The position numbers and the translations under genes are program-made. This document shows, piece after piece, positions 8,079-15,504 of a stretch of DNA of 64,000 nt (position 1 is its first letter; the number at the start of each line of letters is the position of its first letter). Under the pieces are notes generated by a model. That model searched no databases. It was not told where the DNA came from and saw only the letters and a list, made by a program, of their open reading frames with translations. The DNA lies in the NCBI GenBank assembly GCA_947495795.1, contig CANMAI010000010.1, positions 62,001 to 126,000 of the forward strand, in the 5' to 3' direction. Origin of the DNA: an uncultured Paracoccaceae bacterium (GTDB lineage Bacteria > Pseudomonadota > Alphaproteobacteria > Rhodobacterales > Rhodobacteraceae).

Positions 8079-9071
8079 TCAACCTATGTTGGCCATTTGC
8101 CAAGCGCGCGGAGCCACGCCCTTCAGGCGCAGGAACTCGCGGTTAAAGTTCGATTTGGTGTTGAAGCCACTGGAGAGCATGGCTTCCGTTACGTTCTGCC
8201 CTTCGGCGAGCAGCTGGCAGGCGTGCGTGATGCGGGCTGCATTGATGGTGCGGGAGACGTTTTCGCCCCGCACGCGATTTATGGCTGCGGAAAGCTGCTT
8301 GGCAGGCACCCGCAGTTTGCGAGCCAGCTGGGCGAGGGTGAGGCTTGGATCGAGATAGGGTTGCTGATCCCTGAGCAAGGCTTCGAGCCGCTGGACAAGA
8401 GCGATGTCTTCCTCGGCAATGGGCGCGGGTTGCGGAGCTTCTTTCGGGGCCTCGATGCTCTCCAGGCTTTGCGAGAGGCTAAGAGCGCCGAGCATCAGGA
8501 GGTTGAGCGAGGAAAAAATGCCGATGATCCAGAGCCGAAAAGTGCCGTGACCGAAGGCAATGTCGAGGATGATCAGGGTATCGGAGAGCGCGGAAACCAA
8601 GAGGGAGATACCAATGATGCGCCAGATAAAGAGTGGGATCTCGCCAGATGCCAAGCGGGTATGGAGGAGTGCATCGCCGCCCTTGCGGAGCGACACGAGG
8701 AGTGCAGTTCCATAGCCTATGAAGGTGCTGAGAACGATGAAATCCAGTGTTTCGCGGGCAAAGAGTGTGGCAAACGCGGTAAAGGCCGGGACGATCAGAT
8801 GCGGGAGATCGCGTGTGGGATCGAACGCGCGGATCGCGGTAACCTGAAACGCGACAAATGCGAGCGGCGGGATAAGGGTTGCTGTGGTGGGCTGTATGTA
8901 GCGAAAGCCGGTGAAGCCGTAGTGGTAGTTTAGCGACATCAGGATGCTTTGCACGGCGCATGCTGAGATGAGTGCCAGAAACAGCCAATGCGTTTCGCGG
9001 CGGAGTGCGGAACGGATTGCGAGGAAGCCGAGGATGAGGGCGACAACCATGGGTATGGGAAGGACGGGCAT
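8079..9071 (-). CDS. membrane-anchored AraC-family transcriptional regulator
   Basis: A 330-residue protein with about seven hydrophobic segments over residues 1-205, followed by an AraC/XylS DNA-binding domain (roughly 225-330). The second helix-turn-helix is recognisable in MLSSGFNTKSNFNREFLRLKG, and the last residues RAWQMANIG are a usual AraC ending. A seven-helix membrane sensor fused to an AraC output domain is a known but sparsely characterised architecture. It is divergent from a secreted alpha/beta hydrolase, which is its likely target. Ligand unknown. The 45-residue miniprotein follows on the same strand. Confidence 0.87.
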   Translation of the reverse strand: MPVLPIPMVVALILGFLAIRSALRRETHWLFLALISACAVQSILMSLNYHYGFTGFRYIQPTTATLIPPLAFVAFQVTAIRAFDPTRDLPHLIVPAFTAFATLFARETLDFIVLSTFIGYGTALLVSLRKGGDALLHTRLASGEIPLFIWRIIGISLLVSALSDTLIILDIAFGHGTFRLWIIGIFSSLNLLMLGALSLSQSLESIEAPKEAPQPAPIAEEDIALVQRLEALLRDQQPYLDPSLTLAQLARKLRVPAKQLSAAINRVRGENVSRTINAARITHACQLLAEGQNVTEAMLSSGFNTKSNFNREFLRLKGVAPRAWQMANIG

Positions 9072-9174
9072 GAATTTCTCTTCTGCTGACGTCCTTTTCT
9101 AGACCTAAGATCGGTTTGGCTCGACCTATATCCGGATTGAGGACGTTTTTTTGGCTGATGAACGGCAGGAAGGG

Positions 9175-9206
9175 CTCAGGTTTTGCAAGAATGAAAGGAA
9201 CCTGAG
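9175..9206 (+). promoter_or_regulatory. inverted repeat enclosing the ribosome binding site
   Basis: Eight-base perfect arms (CTCAGGTT at 9175-9182, AACCTGAG at 9199-9206) flank a 16-base loop holding the GAAAGGA-type ribosome binding site of the hydrolase gene (ATG 9209). In RNA this would place the ribosome binding site in a hairpin loop directly before the start codon. In DNA it could equally be an operator for the divergent AraC regulator. Confidence 0.45.
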
Positions 9207-9208
9207 CG

Positions 9209-10231
9209 ATGAAAAATCTGATAGCAATAATGGCATTGTGCCTAGCGGGCGGAATGGCCGAAGCTGGTGAAATAGCCGGATATGACAGGCTCACAGTTGA
9301 GGCCAAGCATCGCGCAGCGCCTATGGAGGGCTCTATCTGGTATCCTCTGGGCACCAAGACCTACCGGAATGTGATCGGGGACAATGCCGTTTTTGTGGGC
9401 ACACCTGCTTATGTGGGAGCAGGCGTTGCAGAGGGGCGACATCCGTTGGTTGTTCTGTCTCATGGGTCTGGCGGAAATATGGACAGCCTGAGCTGGTTTT
9501 CATCTGCGCTCGCGAATAAGGGCGCGATTGTACTGGCGGTGAACCATCCGGGCAGCACATCGGGCGACAGCTCTCCGCGCCGCTCCATTCGATTTTGGGA
9601 ACGGGCGGCTGATGCCAGTGCTGCCTTGGACACGCTTCTGGCGGATCCTCAGCTGAGTCGGTTTGTGGATACGGATCGGATTTACGCCTCGGGGTTTTCC
9701 ATGGGAGGGCTGACGGCTCTGCAGCTTGCCGGTGTGCGCGTTAGCAAGGCGCAATATGTCGAGTATTGCGAGAGGATGGGAGAACGCGCGCCAGATTGTA
9801 TTTTCTTTGCCAAGGGCGGTGTTGATCTGACGGCTCTGCCAGAGGAGGCTTTCCAGAGATCCCTGAGAGATGAGAGGATTTCCGGTGGCATGGTGATTGA
9901 TCCGGGCCTGAGTTGGGCATTCACCCAGGAGAGTGTGGCTGGCACGGATCTACCGCTCCAGATATTCAATCTTGGCGGGCCGGAAGACCGTTGGCTTGCG
10001 GTGGACATGGGACCGCGCGGCAATGATGTGGCAGCACAGTTTCCGCAAGCGGATTATGTGGAGGTGGCGCCAGCGAACCACTTTACGTTTCTCGCCATCT
10101 GCAAACCCGCAGGCGCGGCGATATTGAGGGATGAGGAGGATGATCCCGTTTGCGATGATCCACAGGATGCGGACAGAGAGGCTGTGCATGATCAGATCAT
10201 CGCGTCCATGGCCGAGTTTCTCGATCTTTGA
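9209..10231 (+). CDS. secreted alpha/beta hydrolase (dienelactone hydrolase/PAF-acetylhydrolase-like)
   Basis: 340 residues with an N-terminal signal peptide (about residues 1-19, cut after AEA), indicating export to the periplasm. The oxyanion segment VVLSHGSGGNMDS, the nucleophile elbow GFSMGG (Ser164) and a C-terminal NHFTFL histidine outline a serine hydrolase of the dienelactone hydrolase or PAF-acetylhydrolase-like group. An ester or lactone substrate is likely; the exact one is unknown. It is divergent from the membrane AraC regulator, and its ribosome binding site lies inside an inverted repeat. A GC-rich hairpin follows the stop. Confidence 0.85.
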   Translation: MKNLIAIMALCLAGGMAEAGEIAGYDRLTVEAKHRAAPMEGSIWYPLGTKTYRNVIGDNAVFVGTPAYVGAGVAEGRHPLVVLSHGSGGNMDSLSWFSSALANKGAIVLAVNHPGSTSGDSSPRRSIRFWERAADASAALDTLLADPQLSRFVDTDRIYASGFSMGGLTALQLAGVRVSKAQYVEYCERMGERAPDCIFFAKGGVDLTALPEEAFQRSLRDERISGGMVIDPGLSWAFTQESVAGTDLPLQIFNLGGPEDRWLAVDMGPRGNDVAAQFPQADYVEVAPANHFTFLAICKPAGAAILRDEEDDPVCDDPQDADREAVHDQIIASMAEFLDL

Positions 10232-10236
10232 GAGGT

Positions 10237-10266
10237 TCGGCCCCGGCGTTCACGGCCGGGGCCGTT
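10237..10266. terminator. hairpin between convergent genes
   Basis: CGGCCCCGGC and GCCGGGGCCG form a 10-bp GC stem with a short loop between the hydrolase stop (10231) and the hemF stop (10271). There is no good T-run on either strand, so it is a plausible but weak bidirectional terminator. Confidence 0.5.
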
Positions 10267-10270
10267 CAAA

Positions 10271-11170
10271 TCAGGGCCACTTGGCAACAGGGGGGAGGGA
10301 CATCAGAACCGCCTCCGGGTTGTGGCCGGTTTGCAGGCCGAACATGGTGCCGCGATCGTAGACAAGGTTGAACTCGGCATACCGACCCCGCTTGATCAGT
10401 TGGATTTCGCGGTCTTCATCTGTCCAGCTGCGGCGCATGTGTTTGTCTACCAGCGGCACGAAGGCATCGATGAAGGCGCGGCCCACATCCTGTGTGAAGG
10501 CGAAATCAGCCTCCCAATCGCCCGTTGTGTGATCATCGAAGAAGATCCCGCCCACCCCGCGCGGCTCGTTCCAGTGTTTGATCATGAAGTACTCGTCTGC
10601 CCATTCCTTGAACCGGGGGTAATAGGCGGGATCGTGCTTGTCGCACGCCTCTTTGAGGACGTGGTGAAAATAGGCTGTGTCTTCCGGATTCTCGACCATG
10701 GGATTAAGGTCGGAACCACCACCGAACCACCATGCGCCCGGTGTCCAGAACATGCGGGTATTCATGTGGACGGCGGGCGTATGCGGGCTGCGCATATGGG
10801 CGACAAGGCTGATGCCCGCGGCCCAGAAACGCGGATCTGCGTCAAGGCCCGGGATTTCTTTGCGGGCTGTCAGGCTTTTCTGCGCACGCTCAGCCAACTT
10901 CCCGTAAACCGTTGAAATATTGACACCCACCTTCTCGAAAACGCGGCCCTCGCGCATCACGGACATCACGCCGCCGCCTGCATCTTCGCCTTTTTCACCG
11001 GCGCGATGGGTTTCTTTCCGCTCGAAGCGCCCGGGCTCCAGATCGGTGAATGGCCCGGTATCCTGCGCGTCTTCCAGCGCTTCGAATGCCGCGCAGATCT
11101 GGTTGCGCAAATCTTCGAACCATGCACTTGCACGGGCTTTCCGGGCATCGAACGGGTCGTGGGCTGTCAT
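10271..11170 (-). CDS. hemF: oxygen-dependent coproporphyrinogen III oxidase
   Basis: A 299-residue HemF of normal length, catalysing oxidative decarboxylation of coproporphyrinogen III to protoporphyrinogen IX with O2 during haem synthesis. Diagnostic stretches include NTRMFWTPGAWWFGGGSDLN, RGVGGIFFDDH and the C-terminal FNLVYDRGTMFGLQTG. The start is ATG 11170. The promoter region is shared with the divergent ABC-exporter operon and holds a perfect FNR-type box at 11250-11263. If that box acts on hemF, its centre lies 86 bp upstream of the start codon, compatible with FnrL control of an oxygen-using haem enzyme. Confidence 0.95.
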   Translation of the reverse strand: MTAHDPFDARKARASAWFEDLRNQICAAFEALEDAQDTGPFTDLEPGRFERKETHRAGEKGEDAGGGVMSVMREGRVFEKVGVNISTVYGKLAERAQKSLTARKEIPGLDADPRFWAAGISLVAHMRSPHTPAVHMNTRMFWTPGAWWFGGGSDLNPMVENPEDTAYFHHVLKEACDKHDPAYYPRFKEWADEYFMIKHWNEPRGVGGIFFDDHTTGDWEADFAFTQDVGRAFIDAFVPLVDKHMRRSWTDEDREIQLIKRGRYAEFNLVYDRGTMFGLQTGHNPEAVLMSLPPVAKWP

Positions 11171-11232
11171 GCTTTTTTCCTGTCACTTCGGGGCCCGAAT
11201 GGGCCTGTCATCATTTTTTGACATAGAACGGG

Positions 11233-11261
11233 CTGACAGCAAAGCGGCATTGATGTATATC
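11233..11261 (+). promoter_or_regulatory. candidate sigma-70 promoter of the leader ORF and ABC operon
   Basis: CTGACA at 11233-11238 and TATATC at 11256-11261, separated by 17 bp, form a reasonable -35/-10 pair pointing to the leader ORF. The -10 overlaps the FNR-type box at 11250-11263, so FnrL binding there would be expected to block this promoter. A perfect TTGACA at 11216-11221 has no matching -10 at 17 bp. Confidence 0.45.
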
Positions 11262-11263
11262 AA
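11250..11263. promoter_or_regulatory. FNR/FnrL box
   Basis: TTGAT-GTAT-ATCAA is a perfect match to the FNR-family consensus TTGAT-N4-ATCAA. It lies between divergent hemF and the leader ORF/ABC-exporter operon. FnrL is the oxygen-responsive regulator of Rhodobacteraceae haem and respiratory genes. The site could activate hemF (a TTCTAT hexamer lies at a suitable distance on the minus strand) and repress the plus-strand operon. Confidence 0.65.
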
Positions 11264-11292
11264 GCGCGACTCATGAAGAAGGAGGGTCGTCA

Positions 11293-11328
11293 ATGATGCT
11301 ATTCGGGACCATTCACACCAGCGCCTAA
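11293..11328 (+). CDS. 11-residue leader ORF
   Basis: ATG at 11293 is preceded by AAGGAGGG at 6 bp, one of the strongest ribosome binding sites in the window. It is read as MMLFGTIHTSA and then TAA. The coding stretch overlaps an inverted repeat (arms 11301-11310 and 11334-11342), and a second short hairpin lies around 11343-11353. The next gene starts 79 bp downstream. This layout resembles translated leaders that control downstream expression. No match to a known leader peptide is claimed. Confidence 0.5.
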   Translation: MMLFGTIHTSA

Positions 11329-11406
11329 GGGCCGGTCCGAATAGGGCTGCCCTGCGCAGTCAAAATCACTGACATCCGACTTCTTATAGCCCGTTGGGAG
11401 GGCACC

Positions 11407-11694
11407 ATGAGCGATTTATCAAAATATTTGCAAACTGAATACCGCGACTATTCCCCTGTGCGCAGGGGCCGTGCGCCTGTGCCGACGAGCCCAGATATGG
11501 GCCGTGTTCTGACAGGGCTGGACAGCTTCCATTTGCGCGGCCTTGGGCCTCATCTGCCTCTGAGCACTCCGCCTCTTGAGCCACGGGAGCCCGGCATTTC
11601 TGCCGACGCATCGGTGGAGGCATCTGGCGGTGGGTTCTTTACGGCCCTCCGACGCGCTGTCTGGGGCGGTTCGCGGGCGGCCATCAAAAGCTGA
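11407..11694 (+). CDS. 95-residue protein of unknown function
   Basis: ATG 11407 follows GGGAGGG at about 5 bp. The product begins MSDLSKYLQTEYRDYSPVRR, is rich in proline, arginine and glycine, has no transmembrane segment or signal peptide, and ends with a short basic amphipathic stretch. I recognise no family. It lies between the leader ORF and three ABC exporter genes, 66 bp before the first, and is probably co-transcribed with them. A long minus-strand frame over the same bases (11419-11997) lacks family resemblance and is taken as shadow. Confidence 0.6.
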   Translation: MSDLSKYLQTEYRDYSPVRRGRAPVPTSPDMGRVLTGLDSFHLRGLGPHLPLSTPPLEPREPGISADASVEASGGGFFTALRRAVWGGSRAAIKS

Positions 11695-11760
11695 GGCGAT
11701 TTGCGGAGAAGGATCTCCGCAAATCGTCTGACGAAAATTCTGAGCAGAGGGGCTGGGGCG

Positions 11761-13599
11761 ATGTACCGGCGATTTGAAAATCTTGTAAACCCATTTGCGT
11801 CTTTCAAGGCGGAGACTCCGCCCAAGAAGCTTTTTCCTTTCCTCGCAACGCATTGGGTCGCGTTCAGGGGCTGGATGCCCATCATGGCGCTTACTGGGAT
11901 CATTGTGGCCATAATGGAAAGCGGGCTGATCTTCTACTCCGGGCGTGTGATCGATTTGATGAGTGCGGCCGGTGAGGACGTTTTCTGGAGTCGCCATAGT
12001 TTTGAGCTGATCATGGTTGGTTTGTTCCTCCTATTTGCGAGGCCGCTGTTGATCGGGCTGAACCATTTGTTTCTGGAGCAGACGCTTGCGGGCAACATGC
12101 AGGATCAGGTCCGCTGGCGGGCGCATAAGCACATGCTTGGCCAGAGCATGGGCTACTTTCAGAACGATTTTGCAGGAAGGCTTTCCAACCGCGTTATGCA
12201 GATGGGCCCGGCGGTGGAGGACAGCACGTACATGTTCTTCGAAGGGGTGTGGTATGCGGGCACCTATGTGATTGGTGCGACCCTTGTGCTGACGCAGATT
12301 GACTGGCGGCTGGGCCTGCCGATGGCAATTTGGCTGGGAATTTACTGCCTCTATGTGCGCTACGTTGCCGTGCGGGTGGCGAAAGCTTCGGAAAAATGGT
12401 CCGACGCACGAAGCCTCGTGAACGGGCGCGTGGTGGATGCCTATGCCAATATCGAGACAGTGAAGCTCTTCGCGCATGGTGCGCGGGAAGAGGCTTATGC
12501 GATGTCTGCGATGAAGCGGCACCGGTTGCGGTTTCAACGGTTCTTGAGGCTTATGACGGAACTTTCCTTCGGGTTGAACGCGATCAACGGGATTTTGCTG
12601 GTCGGCGTGATGGCCCCTGCCGTCTGGCTTTGGGGTCAGGGTATCGTGAGCATGGGGGAGGTGGCAGCGGCCTCTGCGCTGACGATCCGGCTCAACGGCA
12701 TGTCCGGCTGGATCATGTGGGTTGTGATCCGGCTCTTTGAGCATGCGGGTGTTATGCGGGAGGGTCTGCGCTCCATCGCCGTGGAGCACGCGGTGGTGGA
12801 CAAGCCGGGCGCGCCTGAACTCAAGGTGAAGGACGCCGAAATCCGTATCGAGGGGCTCTCCCATCACTATGGAAAGGATAGTGGCGGGCTCGATAATGTG
12901 AACCTCGTGATCCCGGCTGGGCAGAAGGTGGGCCTGATCGGGCGCTCCGGCGCGGGCAAATCCAGCCTTGTCAATCTGCTACTGAGGTTCCGAGATGCAG
13001 AGACGGGTTGCATTCGCATCGACGGGCAGGATGTGGGGGCAGTAACGCAGGACAGCCTGCGCCAATCCATAGGCATGGTGACACAAGACAGCTCCCTCCT
13101 GCACCGTTCGGTGAGGGCCAACATCCTTTATGGCAAGCCTGATGCAACCGAGATAGAGATGATGAGGGCTGCGGAACGGGCCGAGGCGCACGACTTCGTT
13201 CAGGATCTGGAAGATCCGCAGGGGCGGACCGGCTACAATGCCTATGTCGGCGAGCGGGGCGTGAAACTTTCCGGTGGCCAACGCCAGCGGATCGCAATTG
13301 CGCGGGTGATCCTGAAGGATGCGCCTATTCTGATCCTCGATGAAGCAACCTCGGCCCTGGATAGCGAGGTTGAGGCGGCAATTCAGAAGACCCTATACGG
13401 CGTGATGCAGGGCAAGACGGTGATCGCGATTGCTCACCGCCTTTCTACGATTGCTGCGATGGACAGGATCGTGGTGCTGGACGAAGGCCGGGTTGTGGAG
13501 GACGGGCCGCATGACGATCTACTGGCGGCAGGTGGGCTTTATGCAAGCCTCTGGCGGCGGCAATCAGGCGGGTTTATCGGGCGGGAGGCTGCGGAATGA
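11761..13599 (+). CDS. ABC exporter half-transporter 1 (fused permease and ATPase)
   Basis: 612 residues: an N-terminal six-helix exporter membrane domain (about 30-330) and a C-terminal ATPase domain (about 360-605). The ATPase has Walker A GRSGAGKSS (about 393), signature LSGGQRQR (about 502), Walker B ILILDEATSALD and the H-loop IAHRLS. The catalytic glutamate is present, so the site is canonical. ATG 11761 is chosen over an upstream in-frame TTG at 11701 because GGGGC precedes it and homologous exporters start here. The stop overlaps the next ATG by 4 bp. Substrate unknown; the family includes lipid, peptide and multidrug exporters. Confidence 0.92.
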   Translation: MYRRFENLVNPFASFKAETPPKKLFPFLATHWVAFRGWMPIMALTGIIVAIMESGLIFYSGRVIDLMSAAGEDVFWSRHSFELIMVGLFLLFARPLLIGLNHLFLEQTLAGNMQDQVRWRAHKHMLGQSMGYFQNDFAGRLSNRVMQMGPAVEDSTYMFFEGVWYAGTYVIGATLVLTQIDWRLGLPMAIWLGIYCLYVRYVAVRVAKASEKWSDARSLVNGRVVDAYANIETVKLFAHGAREEAYAMSAMKRHRLRFQRFLRLMTELSFGLNAINGILLVGVMAPAVWLWGQGIVSMGEVAAASALTIRLNGMSGWIMWVVIRLFEHAGVMREGLRSIAVEHAVVDKPGAPELKVKDAEIRIEGLSHHYGKDSGGLDNVNLVIPAGQKVGLIGRSGAGKSSLVNLLLRFRDAETGCIRIDGQDVGAVTQDSLRQSIGMVTQDSSLLHRSVRANILYGKPDATEIEMMRAAERAEAHDFVQDLEDPQGRTGYNAYVGERGVKLSGGQRQRIAIARVILKDAPILILDEATSALDSEVEAAIQKTLYGVMQGKTVIAIAHRLSTIAAMDRIVVLDEGRVVEDGPHDDLLAAGGLYASLWRRQSGGFIGREAAE

Positions 13600-15449
13600 T
13601 AGCAGCCCCTGGCCTGCATATAGCGCAGTTGATCGAGGGCCTTGTAGACCCTTTTGTGCCCGCATCCTCCCAGCCTCCGCGCGATGTGTGGCCGTATCTC
13701 TGGCAGACGATGAAACCGATGCGAAAGGTGATCGCGCTGAGCATCTTCTTTGCCGTGATCGCAGGCAGCATCGAGGTATGGCTGATCGGCTATGCGGGCC
13801 GCTTGATTGACACGCTCGTGGCGGTTCAGCGGGAAGACCTTTGGCAAACGCATGGAGCGACCCTGATCGGCGTTGCTCTAATGATGCTTGTTTTGCGACC
13901 TGTTTTTCACTTTGCGCGGGAGGGGCTGAATGATCTTGCATTTCGGCCCAATACCGCAACGCTTGCGCGCTGGCGGGCGCATCGCCACGTCTCACAACAA
14001 TCTGTCGGCTGGTTTCAGGATGACCTTTCCGGCCGGACTGCTTCGCGCGTGGTGGAAATTGGCGCCTCCGTTTCCAACGGGACTTACCGGGTGATCAACA
14101 CGCTCGTTTATGTGAGCATTTATCTTGTTGGGATCATCATCCTGATGAGTTCTTCGGATATTCGCCTGGCGCTGCCGCTGCTGCTGTGGATGGCGCTCTA
14201 TGCACTTTTGATGGTGATGGTTGTGCCAAAGATGAGGAGCGCATCGGAGGCCTATCAGGGGGCACGCTCTGCGCTGACGGGCACAATTGTGGATACCTAC
14301 AGCAATATCGCGACGGTTGCCCTGTTTGCGGATAAGGCGCTGCGAGATGCCGACGAAAAGGCGCAATTTGAAGCGATGCGCCAGCGGTACTTCGAACTTC
14401 AGCGGGTAGAGGTCGTGCTGAACGTCGCGATCACGGTTCTTGAAGGGCTGATGCTGGTGGGGCTTGTTGGTTACGGCATTTTTCTCTGGCAGCAGGGAGA
14501 TGCTTCGCTTGGGCTTGTTGCGGCGGCATTGGCGCTTGGCTTCAAGATTACCTCGATGGCCGAGTGGTTTCTGGATGCGGTGGCCGGAATATTTGCCAAC
14601 CTTGGCGCATTGCGCGAGGCGCTGAAGACTGTGGGCGAGCCGTTGGTGATCGTGGATGCGCCAGATGCTAAGCCCTTGCAGATTGCAGGGGGAGCGCTGC
14701 ACATTGAAGGGGTTTCGCACCATTACGGCAAGATGGTTGGTGGGCTGGACGATATAACGCTGGAGATCGCTGCGGGAGAGAAGGTGGGCCTTGTGGGCCC
14801 CTCGGGGGCCGGAAAGTCGACGCTGATGAACCTTATCCTTCGGTTCTTTGAGCTTGAGGCGGGGCGGATTAAAATTGACGGGCAGGATGTTTGCGCCGTG
14901 ACGCAAGAGAGCCTGCGGCGCAGTATCGCGATGGTCTCTCAGGAAAGCTCTCTTCTGCATCGCTCTGTGCGGGACAATATTGCCTTTGGGCGGGACATTG
15001 CAGATGCCGATTTGGTGGCGGCTGCGAAGAAAGCAGAGGCGCACAGCTTCGTTAAAGGCCTGGAGGATCAGAAGGGGCGCAAGGGGTACGATGCGCATGT
15101 AGGCGAGCGCGGTGTGAAGTTATCGGGTGGCCAGCGGCAGAGAATTGCGATTGCGCGTGTCATTCTGAAAGACGCCCCTATACTTATACTCGACGAAGCA
15201 ACCTCTGCGCTGGATAGCGAGGTTGAGGCGGCCATCCAGGAAACGCTTTACGGTGTGATGGAGGGCAAGACGGTGATCGCGATTGCGCACCGCCTTTCGA
15301 CCATAGCAGAGATGGACCGGATCGTGGTGTTGGATCGGGGCCGCGTTGTGGAGGTTGGCAAGCATGATGAGTTGCTGGCCAACGGTGGGCTTTATGCCAC
15401 ACTTTGGGCCCGGCAATCGGGCGGATTTATCGGGCACGCGGCAGAATAG
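13596..15449 (+). CDS. ABC exporter half-transporter 2 (fused permease and ATPase)
   Basis: 617 residues, same architecture as the gene upstream: membrane domain (about 45-340) then ATPase with Walker A GPSGAGKST (about 400), LSGGQRQR and ILILDEATSALD. The block from the signature through the H-loop is almost identical in protein to half-transporter 1, while many codons differ synonymously. This points to duplication followed by strong constraint. The ATGA overlap with half-transporter 1 suggests that they form a heterodimer. The ATPase site is canonical in both, unlike many heterodimeric exporters where one site is degenerate. Confidence 0.92.
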   Translation: MIAAPGLHIAQLIEGLVDPFVPASSQPPRDVWPYLWQTMKPMRKVIALSIFFAVIAGSIEVWLIGYAGRLIDTLVAVQREDLWQTHGATLIGVALMMLVLRPVFHFAREGLNDLAFRPNTATLARWRAHRHVSQQSVGWFQDDLSGRTASRVVEIGASVSNGTYRVINTLVYVSIYLVGIIILMSSSDIRLALPLLLWMALYALLMVMVVPKMRSASEAYQGARSALTGTIVDTYSNIATVALFADKALRDADEKAQFEAMRQRYFELQRVEVVLNVAITVLEGLMLVGLVGYGIFLWQQGDASLGLVAAALALGFKITSMAEWFLDAVAGIFANLGALREALKTVGEPLVIVDAPDAKPLQIAGGALHIEGVSHHYGKMVGGLDDITLEIAAGEKVGLVGPSGAGKSTLMNLILRFFELEAGRIKIDGQDVCAVTQESLRRSIAMVSQESSLLHRSVRDNIAFGRDIADADLVAAAKKAEAHSFVKGLEDQKGRKGYDAHVGERGVKLSGGQRQRIAIARVILKDAPILILDEATSALDSEVEAAIQETLYGVMEGKTVIAIAHRLSTIAEMDRIVVLDRGRVVEVGKHDELLANGGLYATLWARQSGGFIGHAAE

Positions 15450-15504
15450 CGCCGCCCGCCCGGCAACAGATTTGGGAGACCAAGCTATCGAGCGCATAGC
15501 CAGC

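Noticed and set aside
13261-15330. Recent gene conversion between ABC half-transporters 1 and 2
   Set aside because: The ATPase cores are nearly identical as protein, but the DNA differs at many synonymous positions, so selection explains it better than recent conversion.
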